Shown: piece after piece, positions 6,984 through 14,935 of the stretch
Layout of the letters: every line of letters starts with the position of its first letter
Position numbering within the stretch: position 1 is the stretch's first letter
DNA from: JBKEDS01 sp047975545
Lineage (GTDB): Bacteria > Bacteroidota > Bacteroidia > Flavobacteriales > Flavobacteriaceae
Direction of reading: 5' to 3'
Length of the DNA: 32,739 bases
NCBI GenBank assembly: GCA_047975545.1
Contig: JBKEDS010000078.1
Coordinates: forward strand, 1-32,739
The notes under the pieces: generated by a model
Seen by the model: only the letters and a program-made list of their open reading frames with translations
Told to the model about the DNA's origin: nothing
The model's database searches: none
Position numbers and translations under genes: made by a program

Positions 6984-9356
6984 ATGACGATTAGAGCTTT
7001 AATGCTGTGGCTAAATTTGGCCATAGGATTATTGGTATATCCGCAGAAAACCTTTACCATTAAGGGCCTTATAACGGATGCCAATACAAATACGCCCATT
7101 GGGGGCGCTACAATTGCTACGGCAAATTTGTTCGCCATTTCGGCCAACGACGGAACATTTTTATTAAACAACGTTGAAGAAGGCTCCTGCGTGCTTGAAA
7201 TTTCGTATTTGGGCTATGCCAAAACGGTTGTAACCGTTACTGTAAATAGCCAAACCCAAAAGGTAGTTATAAAATTAAAAGAATCGCAAACAGCATTGGA
7301 CGAAGTAAGGGTAATTGGCAAAACCAATATGGACAAGGCAAAGGAACTGCCCATAAGTACCGTAGAAGCCACTAAACTGTTTATGGACACCAATAGGGAA
7401 AACAGCTTAATGCAAACGTTAAGCAAAATTCCCGGGGTAAGCACCATAAACATAGGCTCGGGACAATCCAAGCCCATAATCAGGGGGCTGGGGTTTAACA
7501 GGGTTAGCGTAGTGCAAAATGGCATAAAGCACGAAGCCCAGCAATGGGGCAACGACCACGGACTGGAAATAGACCAATATGGCATAGATCATATTCAAAT
7601 TATCAAAGGCCCCGCATCGCTTATGTACGGTTCCGATGCCATTGCGGGGGTTATCGACATAAAGGCACCCAAAATTCCAAAAGCGCAGGCGTTTAATGGC
7701 GAAGTTAATATATTAGGTGAAAGCAATAACGATTTATTTGGCATTTCAACCGGAATAGAAAGCAGAACGAACAACTGGTTCTATAGGGCCAGGCTAACTT
7801 ATCGCGATTATGCCGATTACAAAGTGCCTACCGACCGAATAAATTATGAAAGTTATATTTTCAACCTTCATAAAAACCGATTACGAAATACGGCGGGCAA
7901 CGAAGCCAATGCCGCTTTTAGCGTTGGTTATCTCGGGAAAAACTTCGAATCGGAAACCTTTTTTAGCAACGTATATGCCAAAAACGGTTTTTTTGCCAAT
8001 GCCCACGGTTTGGAGGTGCGCACCTCGACCATAGATTACGATAGTTCCAATAGGGATATAGATCTTCCTTTCCACAAGGTAAACCATTTTAAAATTGTGA
8101 ACAACACTACGTTTTTCACCGGAAAACAAACCATAGAATTGGAGTTGGGTTTCCAAAACAACCACAGGGAGGAACATGCCGAACCCGTACCGCACGGTTA
8201 TATGCCAAAGCCCAACAACAGCCAAGAACGGGTGTTTAATAAAAATACGTTTTCATTAAATGCGAAGGATGCCTTTAAGGTTGGTAACAGTCATAATTTG
8301 GTTTTTGGCGTAAACACCGAGTTTCAGGACAACAATATAGGCGGTTGGGGCTTTTTAATTCCCGAATACCAAAGGTTTACTTTTGGGGCTTTTGCTTACG
8401 ACCACATTGCGTTTTCCGAAAAATGGCATTTCCAAGGTGGGCTGCGCTACGATTTTGGCCTAATAAACACCAAGGCCTATCACGATTGGTACCGTTCCAC
8501 CATTAATAACCAGGACGGTACAACTTCGTATGTTTATTTACAAAGGGCGCAAAACAAAACTTTGGATTTTGGCAACATAAGCGGCTCGGTCGGGGTAAGT
8601 TATATTGAAAAAAACACGACTTACAAATTAAATATCGGCAAGGGCTTTAGGGTGCCATTGGCTAACGAACTGGCCTCCGATGGCGTAAACTACCACATGT
8701 ACCGCTACGAAAAGGGCAACATAAACCTAAAACCCGAGGCATCGTACCAAATGGATTTGAATATTGATTATACCAAAAAGAAATTAAGCTTTGGTATTAG
8801 TCCGTTTGTAAATTTGTTCGAAAATTTTATTTACCTAAACCCTACCCCAAACTATTACGAAACCCTGCAAATTTACGAGTACACACAAAGCAAGGTTTTT
8901 AGGTTTGGCGGCGAACTAAAACTCGGTTATGCTTTTACGGACAATTTCAATATCGATACCTCTGCCGAATACGTTTATTCCAGGCAAACCAGCGGACCTA
9001 AAAAGGATTTTACCATACCGTTTTCGCCACCTTTGTCAGGGCTAATATCGGCCAATTACCAGTTTAAAAAAGCCCTTATTTTTTTTAAGGAACCACAAAT
9101 TATGGCCGATTACCACATTACGGCCAATCAAAATGAAATTGTGCCACCAGAGGAAAAAACAGACGGCTACCAAGTATTAAACCTATCGTTTTTAAGCAAG
9201 CTCAATTTGTTTAACTTGGAAAAACAAGCCGAGCTTCGCTTTAAGCTCAATAACATATTCGATACCAAATATTTTAACTACACCAGCTTTTACAGGTTAA
9301 TAGACGTGCCGGAAGCCGGACGAAACCTATCATTATCGTTAACAATACCTTTTTAA
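6984..9356 (+). CDS. TonB-dependent outer-membrane receptor, ZnuD-like (probable zinc uptake)
   Basis: A 790-residue receptor. From ATG 6984: signal peptide (~1-20), CarboxypepD_reg-like domain typical of Bacteroidota receptors (~24-100), plug with QSKPIIRGLGFNRVSVVQNG and GPASLMYGSDAIAGVIDI (~161-226), and a 22-strand barrel ending in Phe. The plug carries HEAQQWGNDHGLEID (183-197), at the position where ZnuD-type zinc receptors have a short His/Asp segment, and an extracellular loop reads REEHAEPVPHGYMP. These His-rich spots and the neighbouring Zur-like repressor argue for zinc, though copper or another metal cannot be excluded. TTG at 6960 is in frame but ATG 6984 gives a cleaner signal peptide. 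The first lipoprotein gene follows after 33 bp, so they are cotranscribed. Confidence 0.88.
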   Translation: MTIRALMLWLNLAIGLLVYPQKTFTIKGLITDANTNTPIGGATIATANLFAISANDGTFLLNNVEEGSCVLEISYLGYAKTVVTVTVNSQTQKVVIKLKESQTALDEVRVIGKTNMDKAKELPISTVEATKLFMDTNRENSLMQTLSKIPGVSTINIGSGQSKPIIRGLGFNRVSVVQNGIKHEAQQWGNDHGLEIDQYGIDHIQIIKGPASLMYGSDAIAGVIDIKAPKIPKAQAFNGEVNILGESNNDLFGISTGIESRTNNWFYRARLTYRDYADYKVPTDRINYESYIFNLHKNRLRNTAGNEANAAFSVGYLGKNFESETFFSNVYAKNGFFANAHGLEVRTSTIDYDSSNRDIDLPFHKVNHFKIVNNTTFFTGKQTIELELGFQNNHREEHAEPVPHGYMPKPNNSQERVFNKNTFSLNAKDAFKVGNSHNLVFGVNTEFQDNNIGGWGFLIPEYQRFTFGAFAYDHIAFSEKWHFQGGLRYDFGLINTKAYHDWYRSTINNQDGTTSYVYLQRAQNKTLDFGNISGSVGVSYIEKNTTYKLNIGKGFRVPLANELASDGVNYHMYRYEKGNINLKPEASYQMDLNIDYTKKKLSFGISPFVNLFENFIYLNPTPNYYETLQIYEYTQSKVFRFGGELKLGYAFTDNFNIDTSAEYVYSRQTSGPKKDFTIPFSPPLSGLISANYQFKKALIFFKEPQIMADYHITANQNEIVPPEEKTDGYQVLNLSFLSKLNLFNLEKQAELRFKLNNIFDTKYFNYTSFYRLIDVPEAGRNLSLSLTIPF

Positions 9357-9389
9357 CACAAATAAATTTTAAAACACTAATAAGAACTT

Positions 9390-10160
9390 ATGAAAACACA
9401 TTTAAAACATTTTGCCATTTTTGCATTTTTAGGGCTCGCCTCCTTTTCTTGTAGCAACGACGACAACCCAACAGGAAACGCTCCCGTAATTTCCGGATTT
9501 GAATATGGCGAAGGCAGTTCGCATTCAACAGAACCCGTTGCCTACAAAGGCAGCGATTTGCACATGGAAGCCGAAATTCTTGCCGAAAACACCATAAGCA
9601 GTATTACGGTAGATATTCACGCCCACGATTTAACACCTGCTGAAGACGAAGTTGAATGGGATTTTGAAAAAACATACACCGATGCCAAATACCAAGTTAT
9701 CAATGCCGATTTTCACGAACACATCGATATTCCCGAAAACATCCCCACAGGCAAATACCACGTAACACTAACGGTAACCGACAAACTGGGCAACAGCACG
9801 GAAATAGAAGGCCATATCGATATTTTGCCCCCCGTAGCCCTAAGCAGTTTTTCTGTTGACAGCAGCGTACAGCGCGGCAACGACTTCCATGCCGAATTTT
9901 TTATTAATGCCGTACACGGTATCCACAACATTACAGTTGATGTTCATGCGCACGGATTAACGCCGGCTACAGGTGAAGTTGAATGGCATTTCGACAAGAT
10001 TTTTGAAGAAGGCTACCACGGCAAAACAGAGGTAGAATTCCATGAGCATATCGATGTTCCCGAAACTGCCCCCGTAGGCGAATACCATATTACATTTACG
10101 GTTGAAGACGAAGCAGGCAACACGGCCGAGTACGAAACGCATATTGATGTAACCCCGTAA
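9390..10160 (+). CDS. surface lipoprotein with two DUF4625-like His-rich repeats
   Basis: A 256-residue lipoprotein: hydrophobic leader, lipidated Cys21, then SNDDN, an acidic stretch of the type that sends Bacteroidota lipoproteins to the cell surface. The mature part is two tandem Ig-like repeats. Each has HAH (77-79; 186-188), FHEHIDxPE (108-116; 217-225), GxYHxTxTVxD (121-131; 230-240) and a final HID (142-144; 251-253). The His are the best-conserved positions between repeats, which suggests metal binding. The fold resembles DUF4625 proteins of Bacteroidota. It directly follows the TonB receptor (33 bp) and probably hands metal to it or captures it from outside; that is inference, as I know of no characterised member. 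Confidence 0.8.
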   Translation: MKTHLKHFAIFAFLGLASFSCSNDDNPTGNAPVISGFEYGEGSSHSTEPVAYKGSDLHMEAEILAENTISSITVDIHAHDLTPAEDEVEWDFEKTYTDAKYQVINADFHEHIDIPENIPTGKYHVTLTVTDKLGNSTEIEGHIDILPPVALSSFSVDSSVQRGNDFHAEFFINAVHGIHNITVDVHAHGLTPATGEVEWHFDKIFEEGYHGKTEVEFHEHIDVPETAPVGEYHITFTVEDEAGNTAEYETHIDVTP

Positions 10161-10176
10161 ATTCAGGGTTTTATTA
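10151..10176 (+). terminator. weak hairpin at the end of the first lipoprotein gene
   Basis: AACCC (10151-10155) can pair with GGGTT (10166-10170), followed by TTTATT. The stem is 5 bp and includes bases next to the stop codon at 10158-10160. It may partly terminate and so lower expression of the second lipoprotein. Weak evidence. Confidence 0.3.
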
Positions 10177-10183
10177 AAATTTC

Positions 10184-10202
10184 AAAAAAAAAAAAAAAAA
10201 AA
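10184..10202 (+). repeat. A19 homopolymer running into a start codon
   Basis: Nineteen consecutive A, the last being the first base of the ATG at 10202. The tract replaces the ribosome-binding region of the second lipoprotein gene. Runs of this length slip during replication and are also hard to call in sequencing. Confidence 0.9.
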
Positions 10203-10684
10203 TGAAAATGAAAAATCTATCAAAAATTACTGCTTTTATTTTTGTGCTATCTGTTTTTATGGCTTGTTCCAGCGACGACAGCGATAAAGACGAAACAAAA
10301 CCCACGATAAGCGTTAATTACAACGAAGGATTTCCGCAAGCCTGTGCCGAACTCGAAAGAGGAAAAACCTACAATTTCAAGGCCATGGTTACCGATAACA
10401 CGGAACTTGCCGCATACAGCTTGGACATCCATAATAATTTTGACCACCATACGCACGACGACCAAGGCGCACAGTGCGAACAAGCCCCCATAAAACAAGC
10501 CGTTAACCCCATGATTTACATGGAAAATTTTTCTATTGAAAGCGGATTGACCTCCTATGAAATAAACATTACCGTTACCATCCCCAATGATGTGGACACG
10601 GGCGATTACCATTGTGCCTATTCGGTAACCGATAAAACCGGGTGGCAAAACCGAACATCGGTAGGTATAAAAATTATGGAATAA
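10202..10684 (+). CDS. DUF4625-like surface lipoprotein
   Basis: A 160-residue lipoprotein: leader with lipobox before Cys22, then SSDDSDKDE, an acidic surface-export signal. A single DUF4625-like domain follows with LDIHNNFDHHTHDD (His/Asp cluster, ~77-90), a Cys pair (one just before and one just after this region), and a C-terminal GDYHCAYSVTDKTG that parallels the GxYHxTxTVxD of the preceding gene. Likely metal-binding and surface-exposed, acting with the TonB receptor. It starts at ATG 10202, with a second in-frame ATG at 10208; both are preceded by the A19 tract. The gene is closed by a strong hairpin terminator at 10723-10754. Confidence 0.78.
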   Translation: MKMKNLSKITAFIFVLSVFMACSSDDSDKDETKPTISVNYNEGFPQACAELERGKTYNFKAMVTDNTELAAYSLDIHNNFDHHTHDDQGAQCEQAPIKQAVNPMIYMENFSIESGLTSYEINITVTIPNDVDTGDYHCAYSVTDKTGWQNRTSVGIKIME

Positions 10685-10722
10685 GCACCTTTAGTTTTTA
10701 CAAACCCTCCATTTTTAAACAA

Positions 10723-10754
10723 AAAGACTGTCTTAATTTTTCAAGACAGTCTTT
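10723..10754. terminator. bidirectional hairpin terminator
   Basis: AAAGACTGTCTT (10723-10734), loop AATTTTTC, AAGACAGTCTTT (10743-10754): a perfect 12-bp stem between the converging lipoprotein and kbl genes. On the minus strand it is followed by a T-rich tail (complement of 10711-10722), so it serves kbl well; on the plus strand the tail is weaker. Confidence 0.85.
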
Positions 10755-10777
10755 ATAAAAATTATGGCGAATATGCT

Positions 10778-11965
10778 TTAAATACCCCCCAAAGCCTTTC
10801 CTACCTTGGTAAAAGCCTCAACCGCTTTATCGATGTGGTGGGTTTCGTGCGAAGCCGAAAGCTGCACGCGTATCCTTGCTTTTTCCTTGGGCACTACCGG
10901 ATAAAAGAATGCTATAACGTAAATACCTTCGTCCAGCAATCGGGCAGCAAACTCTTGTGCCAATTTGGCATCGTAAAGCATAACGGGCGTAATAGGGTGC
11001 TCGCCCGGAACAATATCGAAACCAGCTTCGGTCATCTTTGTTCTAAAACGCTTGGTATTGTTTTGCACTTTTTCAATTAAATCGGTCGAGTTTTTAAGTT
11101 TGTCGATAACCGCAATGGATGCCCCCGCGATAGCAGGTGCCAAAGTGTTCGAAAATAAATAGGGCCTTGATTTTTGGCGTAGCATATCTACAATTTCTTT
11201 TCTGGCCGCCGTAAAGCCGCCGGAAGCCCCGCCAAGGGCTTTTCCGTAAGTTCCGGTAATAATATCGATACGCCCCATAACGTTTCTAAGTTCGTGCGTA
11301 CCACGACCTGTTTTGCCTATAAACCCTGTGGCGTGGCACTCGTCTACCATAACCATAGCATTGTATTTATCGGCCAAATCGCAAATTTTGTCCAATTGGG
11401 CAATCGTGCCGTCCATCGAAAATACACCATCGGTAACAATTAGTTTTCGTCTTGCCCCTGATGCTGCTTTTAATTGTTCTTCCAAAGCCTCCATATTGTT
11501 GTGCTTGTAACGGTAACGTGCCGCTTTGCACAAACGAATACCATCGATAATGGAAGCGTGGTTTAATTCATCGGAAATTATAGCGTCTTCCTGTGTTAAA
11601 ATAGGTTCGAAAACCCCACCATTGGCATCGAAAGCGGCAGCGTACAGGATACAGTCTTCCATACCCAAGAATTCGGCCGTTTTCTTTTCCAATTCTTTAT
11701 GAATATCCTGCGTTCCGCAGATAAACCGTACCGAGGACATACCAAATCCGTGCGATTTCATGGCTTCTACCCCGGCTTGAACAACATCGGGCTGCGAGGC
11801 CAATCCCAAATAATTATTGGCACAAAAATTAAGTACAGGGTTGCCCGCCGTGGTATTTATTTCGGCGCCTTGGGGCGTGGTAATAATACGCTCCTTTTTA
11901 TAAAGCCCGGATTCCTTTATTTCGTTTAACTCTTGCTGCAATTGGTCTTTTACTGTTCCGTACAT
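10778..11965 (-). CDS. kbl: glycine C-acetyltransferase (2-amino-3-ketobutyrate CoA ligase)
   Basis: A PLP enzyme of 395 residues that splits 2-amino-3-oxobutanoate with CoA into glycine and acetyl-CoA, the second step of threonine catabolism. Seen: FCANNYLGLASQPDV near the N-terminus, the SDELNHASIIDGIR segment that stacks on the cofactor, VDECHATGFIG (Asp208, His211) and the Schiff-base Lys242 in GTYGKALGGASGG. Length matches the E. coli enzyme. Gene order on the minus strand is tdh then kbl with a 10-bp gap, so they form one operon and one pathway. Confidence 0.96.
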   Translation of the reverse strand: MYGTVKDQLQQELNEIKESGLYKKERIITTPQGAEINTTAGNPVLNFCANNYLGLASQPDVVQAGVEAMKSHGFGMSSVRFICGTQDIHKELEKKTAEFLGMEDCILYAAAFDANGGVFEPILTQEDAIISDELNHASIIDGIRLCKAARYRYKHNNMEALEEQLKAASGARRKLIVTDGVFSMDGTIAQLDKICDLADKYNAMVMVDECHATGFIGKTGRGTHELRNVMGRIDIITGTYGKALGGASGGFTAARKEIVDMLRQKSRPYLFSNTLAPAIAGASIAVIDKLKNSTDLIEKVQNNTKRFRTKMTEAGFDIVPGEHPITPVMLYDAKLAQEFAARLLDEGIYVIAFFYPVVPKEKARIRVQLSASHETHHIDKAVEAFTKVGKALGGI

Positions 11966-11975
11966 AATTTTGGTT

Positions 11976-12932
11976 TTATTGGGTTATCAAATTATATTTT
12001 AGTTTTAATTGACGAAGCATGTCTTCGGTCATGGCATCCAAATCGTATTTTGGTTTCCAGCCCCAATCGTTTTGGGCATAGCTATCGTCTATTGAAGAGG
12101 GCCAGCCCTCGGCTATTTTTTGCCTAAAATCGGGGTTATAGGTTACCTCAAACCCGGGATACCATTTTTTTATGGAAGCCTCGACATCCTTGGGCGCAAA
12201 ACTTACGCCCTGCAAGTTGTACGAGGTCCTTACGGTAATGGCTTCCTTGGGCGCATCCATAAGCTCTATGGTGGCACGAATAGCATCGTCCATATAAATC
12301 ATGGGCAACATGGCATTTTCTTTTAAATAGCAGTTAAACACTTCCTCGTTTACGGCTTTATGGTAAATATCCACAGCATAGTCGGTCGTACCGCCACCGG
12401 GCAAGGATTGATAGCCAATTACGCCGGGGTAGCGCAAAGAGCGCACATCCAGCCCATAACGCAAAAAGTAGTACTGCGCCCAGTTTTCGCCTGCCGCCTT
12501 GCTTATGCCGTATACTGTTGCGGGGTTTAAAAAATCGTCCTGCGCCGTATTGCTTTTTGAGGCCATACTGCCAAAAACGGCAATGGAACTCGGGAAAAAC
12601 ACTTTTTCGATGTTATGCTTTACCGAAACTTCCAGCACATTAAACAGGGTTTTTAAGTTAATATCCCACGTTTGTAACGGGTTTTGCTCGCCCTTTGCCG
12701 ACAAAATAGCCGCCAAATGGTATATTTGCGTAATGCCGTATTTGGTAACAAGGCTTTCTAAAGCCTCGGCATTGGTAGCGTCCAAGGTTTCAAAAAGGCC
12801 GTTGTAATGGTCGATAGCCCGCAAATCGGAGGCAATTACGTTCTCGCTGCCAAATTTGGTTTTTAAGGCTTCGGTAAGTACGGACCCCAGTTGTCCACCC
12901 GCACCTATAATTAATATTTTATTTGTATCCAT
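11976..12932 (-). CDS. tdh: L-threonine 3-dehydrogenase, SDR (epimerase-like) type
   Basis: A 318-residue NAD-dependent SDR of the UDP-galactose epimerase-like group. It has the nucleotide-binding GAGGQLG (10-16), Ser115/Ser116 in FFPSSIAVFG and the YxxxK pair in YGISKAAGEN (Tyr141, Lys145), plus DVRSLRYPGVIGY, typical of the short-chain threonine dehydrogenases of Bacteroidota, Flavobacterium and animals rather than the zinc medium-chain type of E. coli. It oxidises threonine to 2-amino-3-oxobutanoate, which the kbl product 10 bp downstream cleaves. The context removes most doubt about an alternative epimerase role. Confidence 0.92.
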   Translation of the reverse strand: MDTNKILIIGAGGQLGSVLTEALKTKFGSENVIASDLRAIDHYNGLFETLDATNAEALESLVTKYGITQIYHLAAILSAKGEQNPLQTWDINLKTLFNVLEVSVKHNIEKVFFPSSIAVFGSMASKSNTAQDDFLNPATVYGISKAAGENWAQYYFLRYGLDVRSLRYPGVIGYQSLPGGGTTDYAVDIYHKAVNEEVFNCYLKENAMLPMIYMDDAIRATIELMDAPKEAITVRTSYNLQGVSFAPKDVEASIKKWYPGFEVTYNPDFRQKIAEGWPSSIDDSYAQNDWGWKPKYDLDAMTEDMLRQLKLKYNLITQ

Positions 12933-13000
12933 AAGTAAGTTTTGGTTTAAAATGCGCCTTAAATCTCTTCACTTTTAGCGTAGAAAAGTTAAGATAAGCG

Positions 13001-13008
13001 CAAAGATA
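13001..13008 (-). promoter_or_regulatory. -7 element of the probable tdh-kbl promoter
   Basis: TATCTTTG on the minus strand (complement of CAAAGATA) fits TAnnTTTG. No TTG at exactly 19 bp; the nearest are at 16 and 23 bp. Start of transcription would be near 12994, about 60 nt before the tdh ATG. Confidence 0.45.
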
Positions 13009-13157
13009 AAATTACATATTATTTCAATATTCAAAATAAATAAACTATTAAAATAAAATAAAAAAGTTATTTTTACTTTTATTTTTAACTTATAAAGAAA
13101 TAATATCCAAAAATATTCATTTCAACTTCACTTCTAAAGAAATTTTTGCTAACACTT

Positions 13158-13622
13158 ATGATTGAGAAATTAGACAACATCGATTTAACCATACTCAGAA
13201 TCCTACAAAACGATTCTAAAAAAACCACAAAAGAGATTGCCAGTGCGCTAAATTTAACTATTACGCCCGTTTACGAACGTATTAAACGCTTGGAAAACGA
13301 CGGTTATATAAAGCGCTACGTGGCCTTGTTGGATAAAAAAATGCTAAACTACCCCGTAACCGCTATTTGTATGGTGTCCCTACGCTACCACAACGAAGGG
13401 TTTATCGATAAGTTTGAGGAACAAATACAAGCCCTTCCCGAAGTTCAGGAATGTTACCACATGGCCGGAAAGGTGGATTTTTTCCTTAAAATACACACTA
13501 AAAGTTTGGACCATTACCACGATTTTGTTAGGCTTAAACTGTCCAATATTTCCAATATAGGGGTTTTGGAAAGCTATTTTGTTTTAAAGGAAATAAAGCA
13601 TAGCACGACGTTTTTAATATAG
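13158..13622 (+). CDS. Lrp/AsnC-family transcriptional regulator
   Basis: A 154-residue regulator. Residues ~5-50 form the helix-turn-helix (DNIDLTILRILQNDSKKTTK, then LNLTITPVYERIKRLENDGYI), followed by the RAM ligand-binding domain with VTAICMVSLRYH and VQECYHMAGKVDFFLKI. I start it at ATG 13158 rather than TTG 13146. It is transcribed divergently from tdh-kbl across 225 bp. In E. coli Lrp represses the kbl-tdh operon and responds to leucine; a local, operon-specific role here in sensing an amino acid such as threonine is likely but inferred. Confidence 0.92.
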   Translation: MIEKLDNIDLTILRILQNDSKKTTKEIASALNLTITPVYERIKRLENDGYIKRYVALLDKKMLNYPVTAICMVSLRYHNEGFIDKFEEQIQALPEVQECYHMAGKVDFFLKIHTKSLDHYHDFVRLKLSNISNIGVLESYFVLKEIKHSTTFLI

Positions 13623-13758
13623 AATGGGATGACTACAAGCACCTTTGCAACAGAGGCATTAAGCATATAAAAGCCATCGTGGACTTAATGAACATGACTT
13701 ATAAAGTACAGTTAGTTGGTAGGATAATTGTGTTTAATAGGCAACAAAGAAACCATAA

Positions 13759-14217
13759 TTAAATAATTTCCAATATCTGCGCCGCATGGTCCTTGGTTTT
13801 TACCTTATCTATTATGCGCTCTATAATACCGTTTTTATTAATTACAAAAGTTTTGCGGTGAATGCCGTCGTAGGTCCTGCCCATAAATTTTTTAGGTCCC
13901 CAAACACCAAAAGCGTTAATTACGGTTTTGTCCTCGTCGGCCAATAACGGAAACGGAAATTTGTACTTATCCTTAAAATTAGCTTGGCGCTTGGCGCTAT
14001 CGGCACTTACGCCCAACAATTCGTAACCTTTATCTTTTAAAACGGTATAGTTGTCCCTTAAATTACAAGCCTCGGCGGTACAGCCCGGCGTACTGGCTTT
14101 GGGGTAAAAAAATACGACAAGTTTTTTGCCTTTATAATCGCTTAACCGTATGGTGTTGCCTTGCTCGTCTTGGGCGGTAAAATTAGGCGCTTGGTCGCCT
14201 TGTTTTAGTGTGTTCAT
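13759..14217 (-). CDS. bcp: thiol peroxidase of the Bcp/PrxQ type
   Basis: A 152-residue peroxiredoxin that reduces hydrogen and organic peroxides using thioredoxin. The active site reads FFYPKASTPGCTAEACNLRD, with peroxidatic Cys46 and the resolving Cys51 five residues on, which is the atypical two-Cys arrangement of Bcp/PrxQ. Length is normal for the family. I take ATG 14217; an upstream ATG (14277) would add 20 residues overlapping nth and lies upstream of the promoter, so it is rejected. It is divergent from nth, with promoters overlapping in the 35-bp gap and the nth coding start. Confidence 0.95.
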   Translation of the reverse strand: MNTLKQGDQAPNFTAQDEQGNTIRLSDYKGKKLVVFFYPKASTPGCTAEACNLRDNYTVLKDKGYELLGVSADSAKRQANFKDKYKFPFPLLADEDKTVINAFGVWGPKKFMGRTYDGIHRKTFVINKNGIIERIIDKVKTKDHAAQILEII

Positions 14218-14230
14218 AATATTAACTTTG
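14200..14230 (+). promoter_or_regulatory. nth promoter
   Basis: TTG at 14200-14202, 20 bp, then TAACTTTG at 14223-14230. Expected start near 14237, 16 nt before the nth ATG. The -33 element lies inside the bcp 5' coding end. Confidence 0.6.
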
Positions 14231-14237
14231 TGTTTTA

Positions 14238-14267
14238 CAAAATTACAATTTAATGACCAAGGAACAA
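14238..14267 (-). promoter_or_regulatory. bcp promoter
   Basis: On the minus strand TTG (complement of CAA at 14265-14267), exactly 19 bp, then TAATTTTG (complement of 14238-14245): a full consensus match. Expected start near 14231, 14 nt before the bcp ATG. The -33 element lies inside the nth coding sequence, so the two promoters interlock. Confidence 0.7.
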
Positions 14268-14912
14268 AAAGTAGCATTTGTTATAAAAACGTTGAACGAC
14301 ATTTACCCCTCCATCCCCGTTCCGTTAAACCACAAAGACCCCTACACCTTATTAATTGCGGTTTTGCTATCGGCGCAATGTACCGATGTTCGGGTAAACC
14401 AAATAACGCCTATTTTGTTTGCCAAGGCCGATAATCCTTTTGATATGGTAAAACTTTCGGTAGAGGAAATAAAGGATATTATAAAACCCTGTGGGCTGTC
14501 GCCCATGAAAAGCAAAGGTATTTATGGGCTGTCGCAAATTTTAATTGATGAACACAACGGCAAAGTACCCGAAAGTTTCGAGGCTTTGGAGGCGCTTCCC
14601 GCCGTAGGCCACAAAACGGCTAGCGTGGTTATGTCGCAGGCATTTGGGGTCCCTGCTTTTCCGGTGGATACCCATATACACCGATTAATGTACCGATGGA
14701 ATTTAAGCAATGGTAAAAACGTTGCCCAAACCGAAAAAGATGCCAAACGCCTTTTTCCAAAAGCGTTGTGGAACGATTTGCACCTTCAAATTATTTGGTA
14801 CGGCAGGGAATACTCGCCCGCAAGGGGCTGGAATTTAAACAACGATATTATAACCAAAACCATTGGCAGGAAATCGGTAATCGATGCGTATTATAAAAAC
14901 AAAAAGTCCTAA
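14253..14912 (+). CDS. nth: endonuclease III, lacking the 4Fe-4S cluster
   Basis: A 219-residue DNA glycosylase/AP lyase for oxidised pyrimidines. The helix-hairpin-helix LPAVGHKTASVVMS with catalytic Lys121 and the catalytic Asp139 in FPVDTHIHRL are intact. The C-terminal cluster motif (Cys-x6-Cys-x2-Cys-x5-Cys) present in E. coli Nth is absent: the corresponding region reads YGREYSPARGWNLNNDIITK with no cysteine at all. I recall this as common in flavobacterial Nth, so it is likely a lineage feature rather than decay. The stop codon lies inside a terminator stem. Confidence 0.93.
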   Translation: MTKEQKVAFVIKTLNDIYPSIPVPLNHKDPYTLLIAVLLSAQCTDVRVNQITPILFAKADNPFDMVKLSVEEIKDIIKPCGLSPMKSKGIYGLSQILIDEHNGKVPESFEALEALPAVGHKTASVVMSQAFGVPAFPVDTHIHRLMYRWNLSNGKNVAQTEKDAKRLFPKALWNDLHLQIIWYGREYSPARGWNLNNDIITKTIGRKSVIDAYYKNKKS

Positions 14913-14929
14913 CTTTTCAATTAGGACTT
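14904..14929. terminator. hairpin terminator overlapping the nth stop codon
   Basis: AAGTCCTAA (14904-14912), loop CTTTTCAA, TTAGGACTT (14921-14929): a perfect 9-bp stem. It ends nth and, read on the minus strand, the small gene ending at 14936. Confidence 0.75.
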
Positions 14930-14935
14930 AAAAAT

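Noticed and set aside
13623..13758. Short frames between the Lrp-type gene and bcp
   Set aside because: The longest ATG frame gives about 13 residues; nothing supports a gene.
14218..14277. 20-codon N-terminal extension of bcp
   Set aside because: It would run through the consensus bcp promoter and the nth start, and the extra residues are not typical of Bcp; ATG 14217 fits the family.
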